Shown here piece by piece: positions 11,340 to 21,370 of a stretch of DNA of 64,000 nucleotides. Numbering within the stretch: the first letter of the stretch is position 1; every line of letters begins with the position of its first letter. A program made the position numbers and the translations under genes. Below the pieces are notes generated by a model. That model was not told the DNA's origin, searched no databases, and saw nothing but the letters and a program-made list of their open reading frames with translations. Source of the stretch: Combretum micranthum (lineage: Eukaryota > Streptophyta > Magnoliopsida > Myrtales > Combretaceae); contig JAMXBD010002224.1 in NCBI GenBank assembly GCA_024138025.1, forward strand, positions 62,001 through 126,000, given 5' to 3'.

Positions 11340-11580
11340 GATCGTTGACCAGGGGCGGGTTGGACTTCGGATTTTCGGGTCAAATTTCCGGTTGGATCCG
11401 ACCCGATCGTGCGAAGAAGAAGATTACGGTGGTTTCGAACGCTTCCTCGACCGTTTCTGGTGGTTTTCGAGGCTGGAGGGGTTGTCGGCCCGATGCCTGT
11501 GGGGGAGCCGCAGCTGGTGGCGGTGGTGGATCGCGCCCAGATCCACCGGAAGCGGTGGTGGTCGCCGGCGGTGAGATTTT
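11340..11580. other. GC-rich block inside the solo LTR
   Basis: GC content here is far above the surroundings, and frames are open on both strands (plus 11338-11698, minus 11216-11637). Simultaneous long frames on both strands are expected of GC-rich sequence and are not evidence for genes. It could be a promoter-like CpG-rich part of the LTR or leader sequence of the parent element. Confidence 0.5.
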
Positions 11581-12279
11581 CAAACAAAATAAAAAATTAC
11601 AGAGAGTAATCCAATCAATTCTAGCAAATCTAAGCACACTAAATCATCAAAATCAAGTTTCTAATACTCCTAAAACACTCAATTTGGATCAAATCTGATC
11701 CAAGAACTTTGAATTTGAAAATTTCGAATTCTACATCCTTAATTCGAAAATTTCAAATTGATCTTGTTATATGTGTGTTTCTTGAAATTGAGTTGTGCCT
11801 TTTGATCCTAATACCCTCTATTTATAGATTGCAAGCTCAATTTTACGTTTCGTATTGCTTTAGAAACAAATCGATTTTTGCCTCTTCATTTGCACGAATT
11901 TAATTCAATAATTCGTGTTTAATTTGTTTCAAACTGATGAATTGATGATTGATCTTTCATATTCTTCGTCAAATCATTCAATGTGGGTAGATGAATCATC
12001 CAATTTTATCAATTCTTGTAAATCTTCATTAATGGACAATTGAATGCTTCATAAATTGTATTATTTTTTTTTTATTTTTCTAGCACGAATTTTGTGACTT
12101 TTGGGTTGTTTTTACACATGAATTGTGTATTGATCTTTCATATTCCATGTCTACTTTGCAATGGTATCATCAATTTCAACAATTAATCATATTTTGTCAG
12201 TTAAAAATTGATACAAAGTAAGGCAAAAAGTTACTTTGAGAAGGCAAAAATAAGATAATAAAAAGGCAAAAATTTGCCT

Positions 12280-12352
12280 TTGCTAGGGTTTGAACCTGGG
12301 TCCTTGAGCTTGGGTGTGTGTTTGGGTCAATGTATTTAACCAATAGGCCATT
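12280..12352 (-). repeat. tRNA-like segment (A and B box) in the solo LTR
   Basis: On the minus strand TGGCCTATTGG (12350-12340) resembles an A box, and GGTTCAAACCC (12296-12286) is a near-perfect B box. Spacing is about 45 nt. A repeated AAGGCAAAAA motif follows downstream on that strand. It could be a tRNA-derived SINE nested in the LTR or a part of the LTR itself. Confidence 0.4.
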
Positions 12353-12507
12353 TGGCCTGCGCCTTGATCACTTAGCCAACTTCATCAATACTTAATTAAG
12401 GCTTTTGGAAAAATGAGTTTAATTAAACAAAAATGAAGATTTTGTTTAATTAACTTTATAAATTTAAGCCTTAATTAATTGGGCAAAAATTGGGTGTCTA
12501 CACACTA

Positions 12508-12660
12508 CTTCAGATCATAAAATTCCATTCTTCTCTAGCGTTTCCATCTTTGAATACGACATCATCACGAGCTCACCAAATTAACCATAATACAAAATAT
12601 AAAGTAGTTTCCCATGATGGTTTGTGATGGTCTTTAGATTGAGTGACCGAGTTTTAAATT
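12508..12660 (-). pseudogene. LINE ORF2 remnant between zinc-binding and RNase H domains
   Basis: The minus strand reads a W-L-I-W-x-A-R-D-D-V-V-F-K-D-G block with an in-frame stop. This is the kind of linker that follows the reverse-transcriptase zinc-binding region in plant LINEs. It joins, in order, the segment at 14095-16150 and the RNase H piece at 9160-9858. Confidence 0.55.
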
Positions 12661-14094
12661 TATAATCCTACAGTCCCTTTTCCTAATAAGGTCAAAGCCA
12701 GACAAGTGCACTTGTCGTTATGTAGTTTAGGATTAAGTATAGAATCGTCTCTCATAGGGAACGAATTAAGCACTAATACTAACCTTCTTCTCATTATCTA
12801 GCCTAAAATAATTACCTAAGGATGAAAATATACGTATTAACAAATAACAAATAGGTGCAATGCAAACGTAACACATATGCCTGCAAATCATGATTAACAT
12901 GTCACTTCACACTATCGATGTATTGTTATTAGTCTTAATTGTGGAATTCACCATTCTCCTTTAAAGTTTTTCTCAAGATCAACAAGGCCTAATCTTAATT
13001 TTATCTACCAGAATCTCTTCCTAGGCTAATAGCAAATCAAGGATTGCATTAAGTTTAGGAATTCCATAGAAAATTATAGAAGATTTCACCATCCTATCTT
13101 TAAGACTGTGAGCAATCTCTTTCAACGGTTTAGATCTATTCACTTGGATGATTTCTCAGTCTATCCAAGTGAAATCTGGCAAAAGTCCATGTCGTGCCCT
13201 ACATAAACTAATGCTACATATATCCTACCACTGAAAGTAAGAAGTCTAATAGCAATTATGAATTTAACACACTTCTACATAGGAAATCTAAAATTTTCAG
13301 AATACACAATAGACAAACATTAAGGAAAACACAATAAGAGTGAGATGAGAGATTGAAAGACAACACCCGTTTCTTCCATTGCTGAAATTGTCTGCGAATT
13401 GTCCACAACAACACATTGAAGATCCCTCTTTAGTCTCTCTCGAGTTCCATGGATGAATCATCACACATACATACACTCATTCCCTTTGTAGGGAGGAGAA
13501 GATGCCTACATTGTTCCTACACTAATTGATGGAAAATCTCTAGATCTCCTTTAACGAATGGGTGTAAAGTATTTATACATCTTATACACTTTCCTCAAGG
13601 TTTTTTTTTTTTTTTTGAAAACAAACGACTATTCCTTTTTTATATTCAACAATTACATTGTTTAGGAAAAAGTCGGAAAAGTGTGTCACGCCTCCTCATG
13701 AGAATCACGATCGTGAAACCACCTTAGAAGCGTTTGGTCGGAATTCTCTTCCTCCTTTCACAGGTGTGACTATGCACTTGTAGGTCTTTGGTCATTGAAC
13801 CTATCATGAATAACACCCGTGCCATCAACCTTGGAGGCTTCTGGCTTTATCTTTTCATCCCTTAGATTCATGAATCATGCCCATTATTTCAACTTTAGGG
13901 GCTTCTGATCTTGAATTTCCAAAGAGTAATGCTCGTGATATTAACGTTGGAGGATTTTGACTTCAAGATTTTTCTTCCTTCAGTGTTTACTCCTTTGCCA
14001 CATTCTTGGTAGAACTCTCCTCAAATTCCTTCTAATACTTCCAATGTGCTCTAATTTGACCTAAAATGAATATATACATATATATATATACACA
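12661..14094. mobile_element. Unclassified insertion in the LINE
   Basis: The LINE reading stops near 14095 and resumes near 12660, so about 1.4 kb is foreign. It contains a T16 run (13601-13616), a (TA)n run near 14070, and no frame longer than about 60 codons. The left part near 12700-12780 (AGTGCACTTGTCGT, then TCTCATAGGGAACGAATTAA) resembles ends of non-autonomous plant elements that I cannot name. Terminal repeats and target duplication were not resolved. Confidence 0.45.
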
Positions 14095-16150
14095 TACCAA
14101 TTAAGCACCAATTCTAATATGAATAATGTCATTAAACCATAAGTTGGACTTAATTAGGTGTTTAAAACAAGGATAAATCATGCCTATCGGTTTGTTTGCA
14201 TGAGCACTATTTGCTTTGCATTTTGCATTTATTAATAGCCATTTATTGAAAGGGAGATCAAAAGTAGATAGGAATTGTGGGCTATTGTTGAGAGATAACC
14301 AACGATGTTTGAACCAACTGTAGCTCATGAAGAGGTGGTTATGGTCTTGAGGTTCCGATTGGCAGAAATGATAGATAGGAACCATGTTCATGCCTCTTGA
14401 AATTAAGTTTGTTTCAAGTGAGTAAACAATATCTTAAACAATGCAAAAGGAACATTTGGATCTTAAGGAAGGTTTTCCTTTCCATATGCAGTATCCTTTT
14501 GTTGTTGGGGATATTGCTCTTCACTTTCCAAATCAGACATTCATAAGCGATCTTGTAGTGAAATCTCTGTCATCACAGTTATCATCAACTAGATAGTGCG
14601 ATCTTAATTCCATTATAATATCATCATTAATCGGATAACCTACGAGTTCTTCATTCGACATGTATCCTTCCTATCAAACATTTGCAACCTTGATTTGCAA
14701 CATATCCTTTGTGGGGGGCCATTAAGGAATGTAGTTGAAGGGCCTGAATTTGTCTAGTTTGAGGACCAAAAGAAGTAGGGTTTCCCATTTCTCAATCTAT
14801 AGGTAACAATGTGTTTCATTGTTTTTTATCTTGACAATTTTCTCCCTTGATGGAGCTTATTAAGCTTTCTATGTGCCATGTTTATCCAAAGAAGCCTCTT
14901 AGTCTTCAACTTTCAGCTAATTTTTGCAAGGCAAGCTTCATTTCTTTTCCATAGGTTCTAGATCCCTAGACTATTTTCATCCTTCAATTTGGTTACTTCA
15001 TGCCAGCTAATTAGGTGTATTTGTGATTGTCATATTCTCTCCACAAGAAGTTGCGGATAATTCGTTCAGCTTTATCAAGGGTTCCTCTTGGAATAAAGGC
15101 AGCTTGCATGTAATATCCTAAAATTCCTTCAAGGGTTGACTTGATTAGTATAGGTGTTCCCATTAGAGATAAAAGTTTAGATTTCCATCTAGTAAGTTTT
15201 CTTCTTAACTTATCTAGGATGTTATCTATGTTGTCTTACTTATATTTCCTTGCTTTGCGAGATGAAAGACTAGGTATGTGCCTAGGTTATCCATGTGGCA
15301 CACATTCTGGTCGCTTAGCAGATCTTGTCTCTGGTATCATCAGTAACGTTACTAGAAAGAAAGACTTATCAACATTAATTTTCTGACCTGAGAAGGAATC
15401 AAATAGATAAAGGAGATCTATCATAGTTATTGCATTCTCTTCTATTGCTTCTCCTAGAAGTAAAAGGTTTTCAGTGAAAAAAAGCATGGGAGAACGAAGT
15501 TTCTACACCATAGACCATAATTGGTTTCCACCAACCTGCATCAACAGCTACTTGAATCCATCTACTTAAGAGCTCCATTGCTATAATAAAGAGATATGGC
15601 GAGAAGGGAAACCTTAGCATATTCTACGTAAGTTGTCAAAGAAAGTAGCATCTCTTTGTTTAAGACTACTGATTATGTAGAAGTTAACATGCATGAACTG
15701 ATTAATTTAATCTAATTTTCTGGCGTGTTAATAAGTTTAGGGCATTTCAAATGAAGTCCCATTAGTCTACCATAGGCTTTTTCTAAGTCGATTTTCAAGA
15801 TCAACCAGCCTTTCCTGCCTCTTTTCTACTAGCAAATGTTTAACAATTCCTAAATAAGTATGACATTATTAACTGCATTTCTTCTTGGGATGCAGCTTGA
15901 TTGTGATTAGCTGATTAAGTCATCTAAGAAGGGTCTGAGTCTCTGGACTAAGATCTTCGTAATGATTTTGTAGACTATGGTGCATAGGCTGATTGCTCGA
16001 AACTCGAATAATTTATTGCTCCGGTCTTTTTTAGGATGAGAACTATTAGTGTTTTGTTGAGCTCATAATCCACAACACATGTTTGGAAGCAAATTATGGA
16101 TAGTTTTAATGACTACGTCCCCAACTGTTTCCTAACAATTTTTGAAGAAG
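14095..16150 (-). pseudogene. LINE ORF2 remnant: reverse transcriptase and zinc-binding region
   Basis: On the minus strand, from 16150 downwards, there is TVGDVV, then a PKKDRSN-like block, EFRAISLCTIVYKIITKIL and RLRPFL..LISQSQ. These are the successive RT blocks of plant L1-type LINEs. Near 15480-15290 a block reads ENLLLLGEA, then LFDSFSGQKINVDKS, which lies just after the catalytic motif; the FTEN in place of a YADD-type motif shows loss of the active site. Near 14390-14300 a C..SEPQDHNHLF block is the zinc-binding region. Stops and frameshifts are frequent. The RT start is missing: the TNT1-like element begins at 16159 and I cannot find the LINE beyond it, so the LINE was probably 5'-truncated. 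Confidence 0.75.
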
Positions 16151-16158
16151 CATACCTG

Positions 16159-16522
16159 TTGATATTTGTGATTCAAATTTAGTCAAAACTGTCAATAGGT
16201 CACTATTAATGTATATTTGACTATACATTTATTAGTGATTTATTATATATTAATTATACATTTAAGGGAGATTTGAGCCTTTTGATCTTTTGAGAGGGTT
16301 TTTATGTGTGAAAAACACTTTTTCGTTTTAAGCATTGGGAGTTTTGAGATAAAAAAGGATCTATTGTAATCAACCTTGTACTCCTTTCTTCAACACTAGT
16401 GAATTTCTTCTCTCCTCTACCCGTGGTTTTTCCCAATTTAGGTTTTCCACTTTAAATCTTATGTGTGCATTTTCTCTATCACTTTTTTTTTCTTCCATTG
16501 TTTGTCATATAGGATCACAACA
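16159..16522 (+). repeat. 5' LTR of TNT1-like element
   Basis: 364 bp, TGTTGATATT to CACAACA. It differs from the 3' LTR by about 28-30 substitutions and by an indel near 16197 (the 3' copy carries about 12 extra bases there). Confidence 0.85.
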
Positions 16523-16524
16523 AG

Positions 16525-16536
16525 TGGTATCAAAGC
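16525..16536 (+). promoter_or_regulatory. Primer binding site, initiator Met tRNA type
   Basis: TGGTATCAAAGC begins two bases after the LTR end. It is complementary to the 3' end of plant initiator tRNA-Met with one change from the usual TGGTATCAGAGC. Confidence 0.85.
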
Positions 16537-16566
16537 AAAACTTATGATCTTTTATCTTTCTCTACA

Positions 16567-17294
16567 ATGGCTTCAGTCAAATACCATATTCCGCTGTTAG
16601 ATTGCAACACAAGATTTTCTTTATAGCAAGTTAAGATGCGAGCGGTTCTCGCTTAAATGGATCTGGATGATGTACCTTCAGGGTTTGATAAAATTCCTTC
16701 GTCATGGACACTAGAAGAGAAGCAACGCAAGGATCGTAAAGCCCTTTCACGAATCTACCTTTATCTCTCAAATCAAATCTTACAGGACATGTTAAGGAAA
16801 AGATAGCAGCTACGTTGTGGTTAAAATTAGAGCAGCTTTGTATGACGAAAAGTTTCATCAGCAAATTGCACTTAAAACAACGACTATACTCGCACTGTCA
16901 GTCTAAAGGTGGATCTATGGATGATCATCTAAACATCTTTAAGGAAATCGTTTCTGACTTGGAAACTATGGATATCAAATATGATGAAGAAGATCTAGTC
17001 CTAATCCTTTTATGCTCTTTGCCACCTTCATATTCAAATTTCAAAGACAAATATTGTATAGTCGAGATACTCTTACCGTCAAGAGGTTTATGATGCACTG
17101 GCATCTTTTGAGAAAATGGAACATCTTGTTATTGGAACCGAGCTCAAGGCTGAGGGTTTGGTTACTCGAGGTAGGAGTCAAGAACACAATACTGGTGAAA
17201 ATTTAAGAGTAAGATCGAAGTCTTCCAATAGAAATAAGACTTGTAGGTTTTGTAGGAAGAAAGGACATATCAAGGCAAAATGTTACAAATTGTA
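16567..17294 (+). pseudogene. gag: gag of TNT1-like element
   Basis: Starts at an ATG (MASVKYHIPLLD) and has stops within the first 30 codons. Middle frames at 16815-17093 carry capsid-like sequence. A zinc knuckle CRFCRKKGHIKAKC (C-x2-C-x4-H-x4-C, 17242-17283) sits just before the terminal stop at 17292. The knuckle binds packaged RNA in this family. It is non-functional because of several stops and frameshifts. Confidence 0.75.
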
Positions 17295-20200
17295 AAACAA
17301 AAACGAGAAAGATTCTAAAAATCATAAAGGAAAACAACCAGAGAAGGCAGATGAGGCTGATGTTGTTGAGGATAAAAACGTTGGTGAACTCCTTATTACT
17401 TCTATTGATGATCCATATACTAGTTAAGAGTGGGTTTCGGACTCTGGTTGTACTTTTCATATGTGTCCCAATAGGGACTGGTTTTCTAAAAATGAAAAAG
17501 TTTCTAAAGGTGTTGTTTTGTTAGACAATAACGCTTCTTGCAGGGTTACAGGCAATAGCACCATAAAAATAAAAATATTTGATGGTGTTGTCAGTATGCT
17601 GGGAGATGTTAGACATGTTCCTGACTTAAAGAGAAATCAAATTTCTCTTAGCACTCTTGATTCTAAAGGGTACATATACACTGATGAAGGTGGAGTCTTG
17701 AAGATTAGTAGGGGGTCTTTAATGGTGATGAAAGGACAAAAACAGATTGCTAACCTATTTGGTTTGTAGGGTTCAACTGGTGCAGGTGATGCAGTCATCA
17801 CTTCCTCTTCACTTTTAGATGATGATTTTACCAAAATTTGGCATATGCGTTTAGGGCATATGAGTGAAGCCGGGATGACTGAATTGAGTAGACGAGGTCT
17901 TTTTGATGGGCAAAGCATCAGTAAGCTAAAGTTTTGTGAACACTGTGTATTTGGGAAGTAGAAAAGAGTCAGATTCACCTTGAGTACACATAATACAAAG
18001 GGTAATTTAGAGTATATCCATTCAGATTAATGGGGACCATCTAGGGTGGCTTCTAGTGGAGGTGCTACCTACATACTGACATTAATTGATGAAAAGCATA
18101 AAAATGATGTTTTACACACATTCAAAGAGTGGAAGACAATGATAGAAAGACAAATTGTAAAACAAGTAAAGTATCTTCGCTCTGATAATGTTTTTGAGTT
18201 TTATTCTAATGATTTCAATGTTTTATGTAAGTCAGAAGGAATTGTGAGGCATCTGATAGCTCCTGATACGCCTCAACAAAATGGGGTAGCATAATGAATG
18301 AATAGAACCATTATGGAGAAGGTCACGTATATGCTTTCAAATGCTCAGTTGCCAAAATCATTTTGGGCAAAAGCTGCTTCTACAACATGTTATTTGATAA
18401 AGGTCTCCTCTAATAGCCATTAAAAAGAAGACCCATTAGAGGTATGGTCAGGTACACCTACTAATCATTAAGACTTGAAAGTTTTTTGTTGTCTTGCATA
18501 TGCTCATGTTAACAATGAAAAGCTTAAGCCAAGGTGTTTCAAGTTTAGATTCCTTAGTTTTAAACCTGGTGTCAGGGATATAAATTGTGGTGTCTTGAAC
18601 TAAAGAAAGTCATAGTGAGTAAGGATGTTGTTTTTTATGAAGCTTCAATGTTGAAGCATGACTTGTCTTCTAGCTCTACATCTGATGAAGCACACCAGAA
18701 AACATCTATGCAGGTGAAGTTTGAAATTAATTCAAATTCTACATCAGGGACATCTTCTCAACCTAGATTACGGACACAGAGTACTTCTATTTCTTCACAA
18801 CCATCTCAATAGCAGTATTCTATTGCTAAAGATAAACTTAGGAGAGAAGTTAAGCCTCCTCAAAGATATGCAGAGACAGATTGAGTGGCATATGCTCTTA
18901 ATGTTGCTGAAGACATTGAGTTAAATTATAGAGGCTGTAAATTATGATGATTCTGGTAAGTGGATGATTGCCATGTAGGGGAAATGAAATCTCTTCAGAA
19001 GATCGCACTTGGGATTAGTGAAGCTTCCTAAAATGAAGAAGATTATTTGATGTAAATGAGTTTACAAGAAGAAAGATGGAACACCAGGTGTTGATGAACC
19101 CATATACAAAGAAAACTTGTTATAAAGGCCTGCAGTCAGATATAAGGTATTGATTTTATAGATATGCCTTCTCCTGTTGTGAAACACAGCTCCATTAGAG
19201 CATTGTTGGGTATTGTAGCTTTGCAAGATCTTGAATTAGAATAGTCACAAAACCTTCTGGTTGTTGCATGTAAATGTTTTCTTCAAGCTGGAACCAGAAG
19301 GTTTTGTGGTCTCAGGAAAGGAAGACCATGTGTGCATGTTGAAGAAATCACTTTATGGGTTGAAGCAATCGCCTAGTTAATGGTATAAGGTTTGATTCTT
19401 TCATGAATTCTCATTATTTTAAGAGAAGTAATTTTCACAGTTGTGTCTATTTTAAGAAATGTGATGATGGATCATTTATATATCCTCTCTTGTGCATTGA
19501 TGATATGTTGATAGCAGTTAAAGATAGAAGAGAGATTGAAAAACTTAAAAATTCAATTAAATAGGAGTTTGAAATGAAAGACTTGGAAGTAGCAATGAAT
19601 ATTTTTGGAATGGAAATTCTAAAGGAAAAAAAAGTAGGTTCATTGCATCTAAGTCAGAAGGGGTAGTTTGAGAAGATTCTTTCCAGGTTTAATATGATGA
19701 ATGCTAAACCTGTAAGTACTACTTTAGCAGCTCATTTCAAACTTTCATTTTCCTTATTTCCACAATCAAATGATGAAATCAATTATATGTCAAGAGTTCC
19801 TTATTCTCGTGTAGTGGGATCTCTTATGTATGCCATGGTCTATATTCGTCCAGATTTATCATATTCTGTAAGTGTTGTTACAATGTATAAGACAAATCCT
19901 GGTAAGAATCACTGGAAAGCAGTTCAGTTGATTTTCAAGTATTTAAGGGGTGTTACCAATGTTTGTCCACAGTTTGGTAGAACTGGAGATGGAATTATTG
20001 GTTTTGTGGATTCTCATTTTGTTGGAGATTTAGATAAACGAAGATCTCTCACATGGTACATTTGTACCTTTGGTGGCTGTGCTATTAGTTAGAAAGCCAC
20101 ATTACAAGCTATAATTGCTCTATCCACAACTGAAGCTGAATATATGGTCATTACAAAGGCCTTTAAGGAAGCTATTTCGCTAAAGGGGTTATTTAGTGAA

Positions 20201-20454
20201 ATCAGTGATAGCTTGAAGACAGTATCGGTCTTTGAGATAGTGAATGTGCAATTTACCACACCAAGGATCAGATGTATCATGAGAGGACCAAGTACATTGA
20301 TGTCAGATATCATTTTGTTCGTGAAGTTATTTCTGATGGTGAGATTGTTGTGAGCAAGATCAGTACACATGATAACCCTACAGATATGATGACCAAGATA
20401 CTTCCTATAGCCAAGTTTAAACATTGGCTAAACTTAGTTAGTATTGATCGATGA
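17295..20454 (+). pseudogene. pol: pol of TNT1-like element (PR, IN, RT, RNase H)
   Basis: Protease: SDSGCTFHM with the catalytic Asp near 17440. Integrase: HMRLGHMSEAG with the HHCC-type start near 17842; first catalytic-region Asp in HSD near 18024; TPQQNGVA near 18270. Between TLIDE and KHKNDV (about 18090) roughly 15 codons of the integrase core are absent, compared with the usual DDYSR...V-F-LK-KN layout. RT: LKKSLYGLKQSP near 19338 and IDDML near 19498 (the usual YVDD has become CIDD). RNase H: IRPDLSYSVSVV near 19845 and STTEAEYM near 20125. The first stops occur early, so no polyprotein can be made. Confidence 0.8.
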
Positions 20455-20551
20455 TTAATCCGTTTTGGGGTTTGTGGAAGAGGAAGAGGATATGGTATTG
20501 GTTATTGTTGCTTTTGAAGCTAGTGTTCATTTGTGATTCAGAATTTGAGTC

Positions 20552-20562
20552 AAGGTGGAGAT
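20552..20562 (+). promoter_or_regulatory. Polypurine tract of TNT1-like element
   Basis: AAGGTGGAGAT directly precedes the 3' LTR, the usual plus-strand primer position. Confidence 0.75.
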
Positions 20563-20939
20563 TGTTGATATTTCTGACTCAAATTTAGTCAAAACTGTCA
20601 ATTTTTTTGAGTTAAGGCCACTATTAATGTATATTTGACTATACATTTATTAGTGATTTGTTGTATATTAATAATACATTTAAGAGAGATTTGAGCTTTT
20701 TGACTTTCCGAGAGGGTTTTTGTATGTGAAAAACACTTTTTCCTTTTTAGCGTTGGGAGTTTTGAGATAAAAAAGGATCTATTGTAATCAATCTTGTACT
20801 CCTTTCTTCAGCACTAGTGAATTTCTTCTCTCCTCTGCCCGTGGTTTTTCCCATATATGTTTTCCACGTTAAATCTTGTATGTGCATTTTCTCTATCACC
20901 TTTTTTTTCTGCCATTATTTGTCATACGAGATCACAACA
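20563..20939 (+). repeat. 3' LTR of TNT1-like element
   Basis: 377 bp, TGTTGATATT to CACAACA, matched to 16159-16522. The frame at 20817-21041 that runs out of it is not a gene. Confidence 0.85.
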
Positions 20940-20944
20940 ATACA

Positions 20945-21370
20945 TTTAAACCATCTACAATTATTAGTTGATAACACATGTTACACCTTAAATGTTATCT
21001 TAAATGCATTATATCACATGGTCACAATTCTAAGCTCCTAAGTATCCACATTGGTGATTCCCTAGTAGAGTGTGACCCCCATAGTTAGGATAAGGTTGTT
21101 CAGAATAGGAATGCAATGCATGCACATATATAACTGTAACAACAATATGTCAGACATTACTTAACCATTATAGTACCAAGTTTTAAAAGCAACGTAAATA
21201 TAAATGTTATCTTAATCATAAAAATGATAATAATCGCTAGTAGATCTTCTTAATTTCTTTGCGTCCCCTTTCCCATAGATAGACTTTAATTGACTCTGAC
21301 AGCATACCGAGATAATACTCCGAATAGACACAAACCACAGGCTTCCTTGAAACAAATTGAACCTATAGGT
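20945..21370 (-). repeat. LTR-like sequence, part before the family S solo LTR
   Basis: Non-coding. Together with 24250-25411 it forms one sequence once the solo LTR is removed. The minus reading across the junction (CTCACCGAGGAG, then a transition to TTGTTTCAAGG) resembles the middle of a gypsy LTR. The right end of this sequence was not found. 21366-21370 is the left TAGGT target duplication of the solo LTR. Confidence 0.4.

Larger units (their letters stand above)
9864..12502 (+). mobile_element. Solo LTR, Ogre/Tat-like, 2639 bp
   Basis: It starts TGTCGAGCCTGG, ends GGGTGTCTACA, and is flanked by perfect 5-bp copies of CACTA at 9859-9863 and 12503-12507. Near its start it has a GAGTCGCCACC motif (9991-10001), which I associate with LTRs of Ogre/Tat-type gypsy elements. 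No internal region is present, so it is a solo LTR left by recombination between two LTRs. The LINE reading resumes on both sides of it, so the parent element inserted into the LINE. The orientation given is that of the TGTCGAG...TACA reading. It contains a minisatellite, a GC-rich block and a tRNA-like segment, listed separately. Frames within it (9976-10170, 10946-11698) are not called. Confidence 0.8.
16159..20939 (+). mobile_element. TNT1-like copia retrotransposon, decayed
   Basis: Complete element of 4781 bp with LTRs at 16159-16522 and 20563-20939, a primer binding site, gag, pol in copia order (PR-IN-RT-RNase H) and a polypurine tract. LTRs begin TGTTGATATT and end CACAACA. The flanking pentamers are ATACC (16154-16158) and ATACA (20940-20944), a target duplication with one change. 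The LTRs differ at roughly 8 percent of positions by eye, so the insertion is old; many stops and frameshifts confirm this. It lies next to, and probably inside, LINE-derived sequence. Confidence 0.85.

Noticed and set aside
11216..11698. Several overlapping frames on both strands in the GC-rich block
   Set aside because: Long frames on both strands are expected from GC-rich sequence; no domain seen.
16631..16864. Minus frames across the TNT1-like gag and pol (also 17203-17460, 17637-17978, 20089-20424)
   Set aside because: Antisense shadows of the element's own genes.
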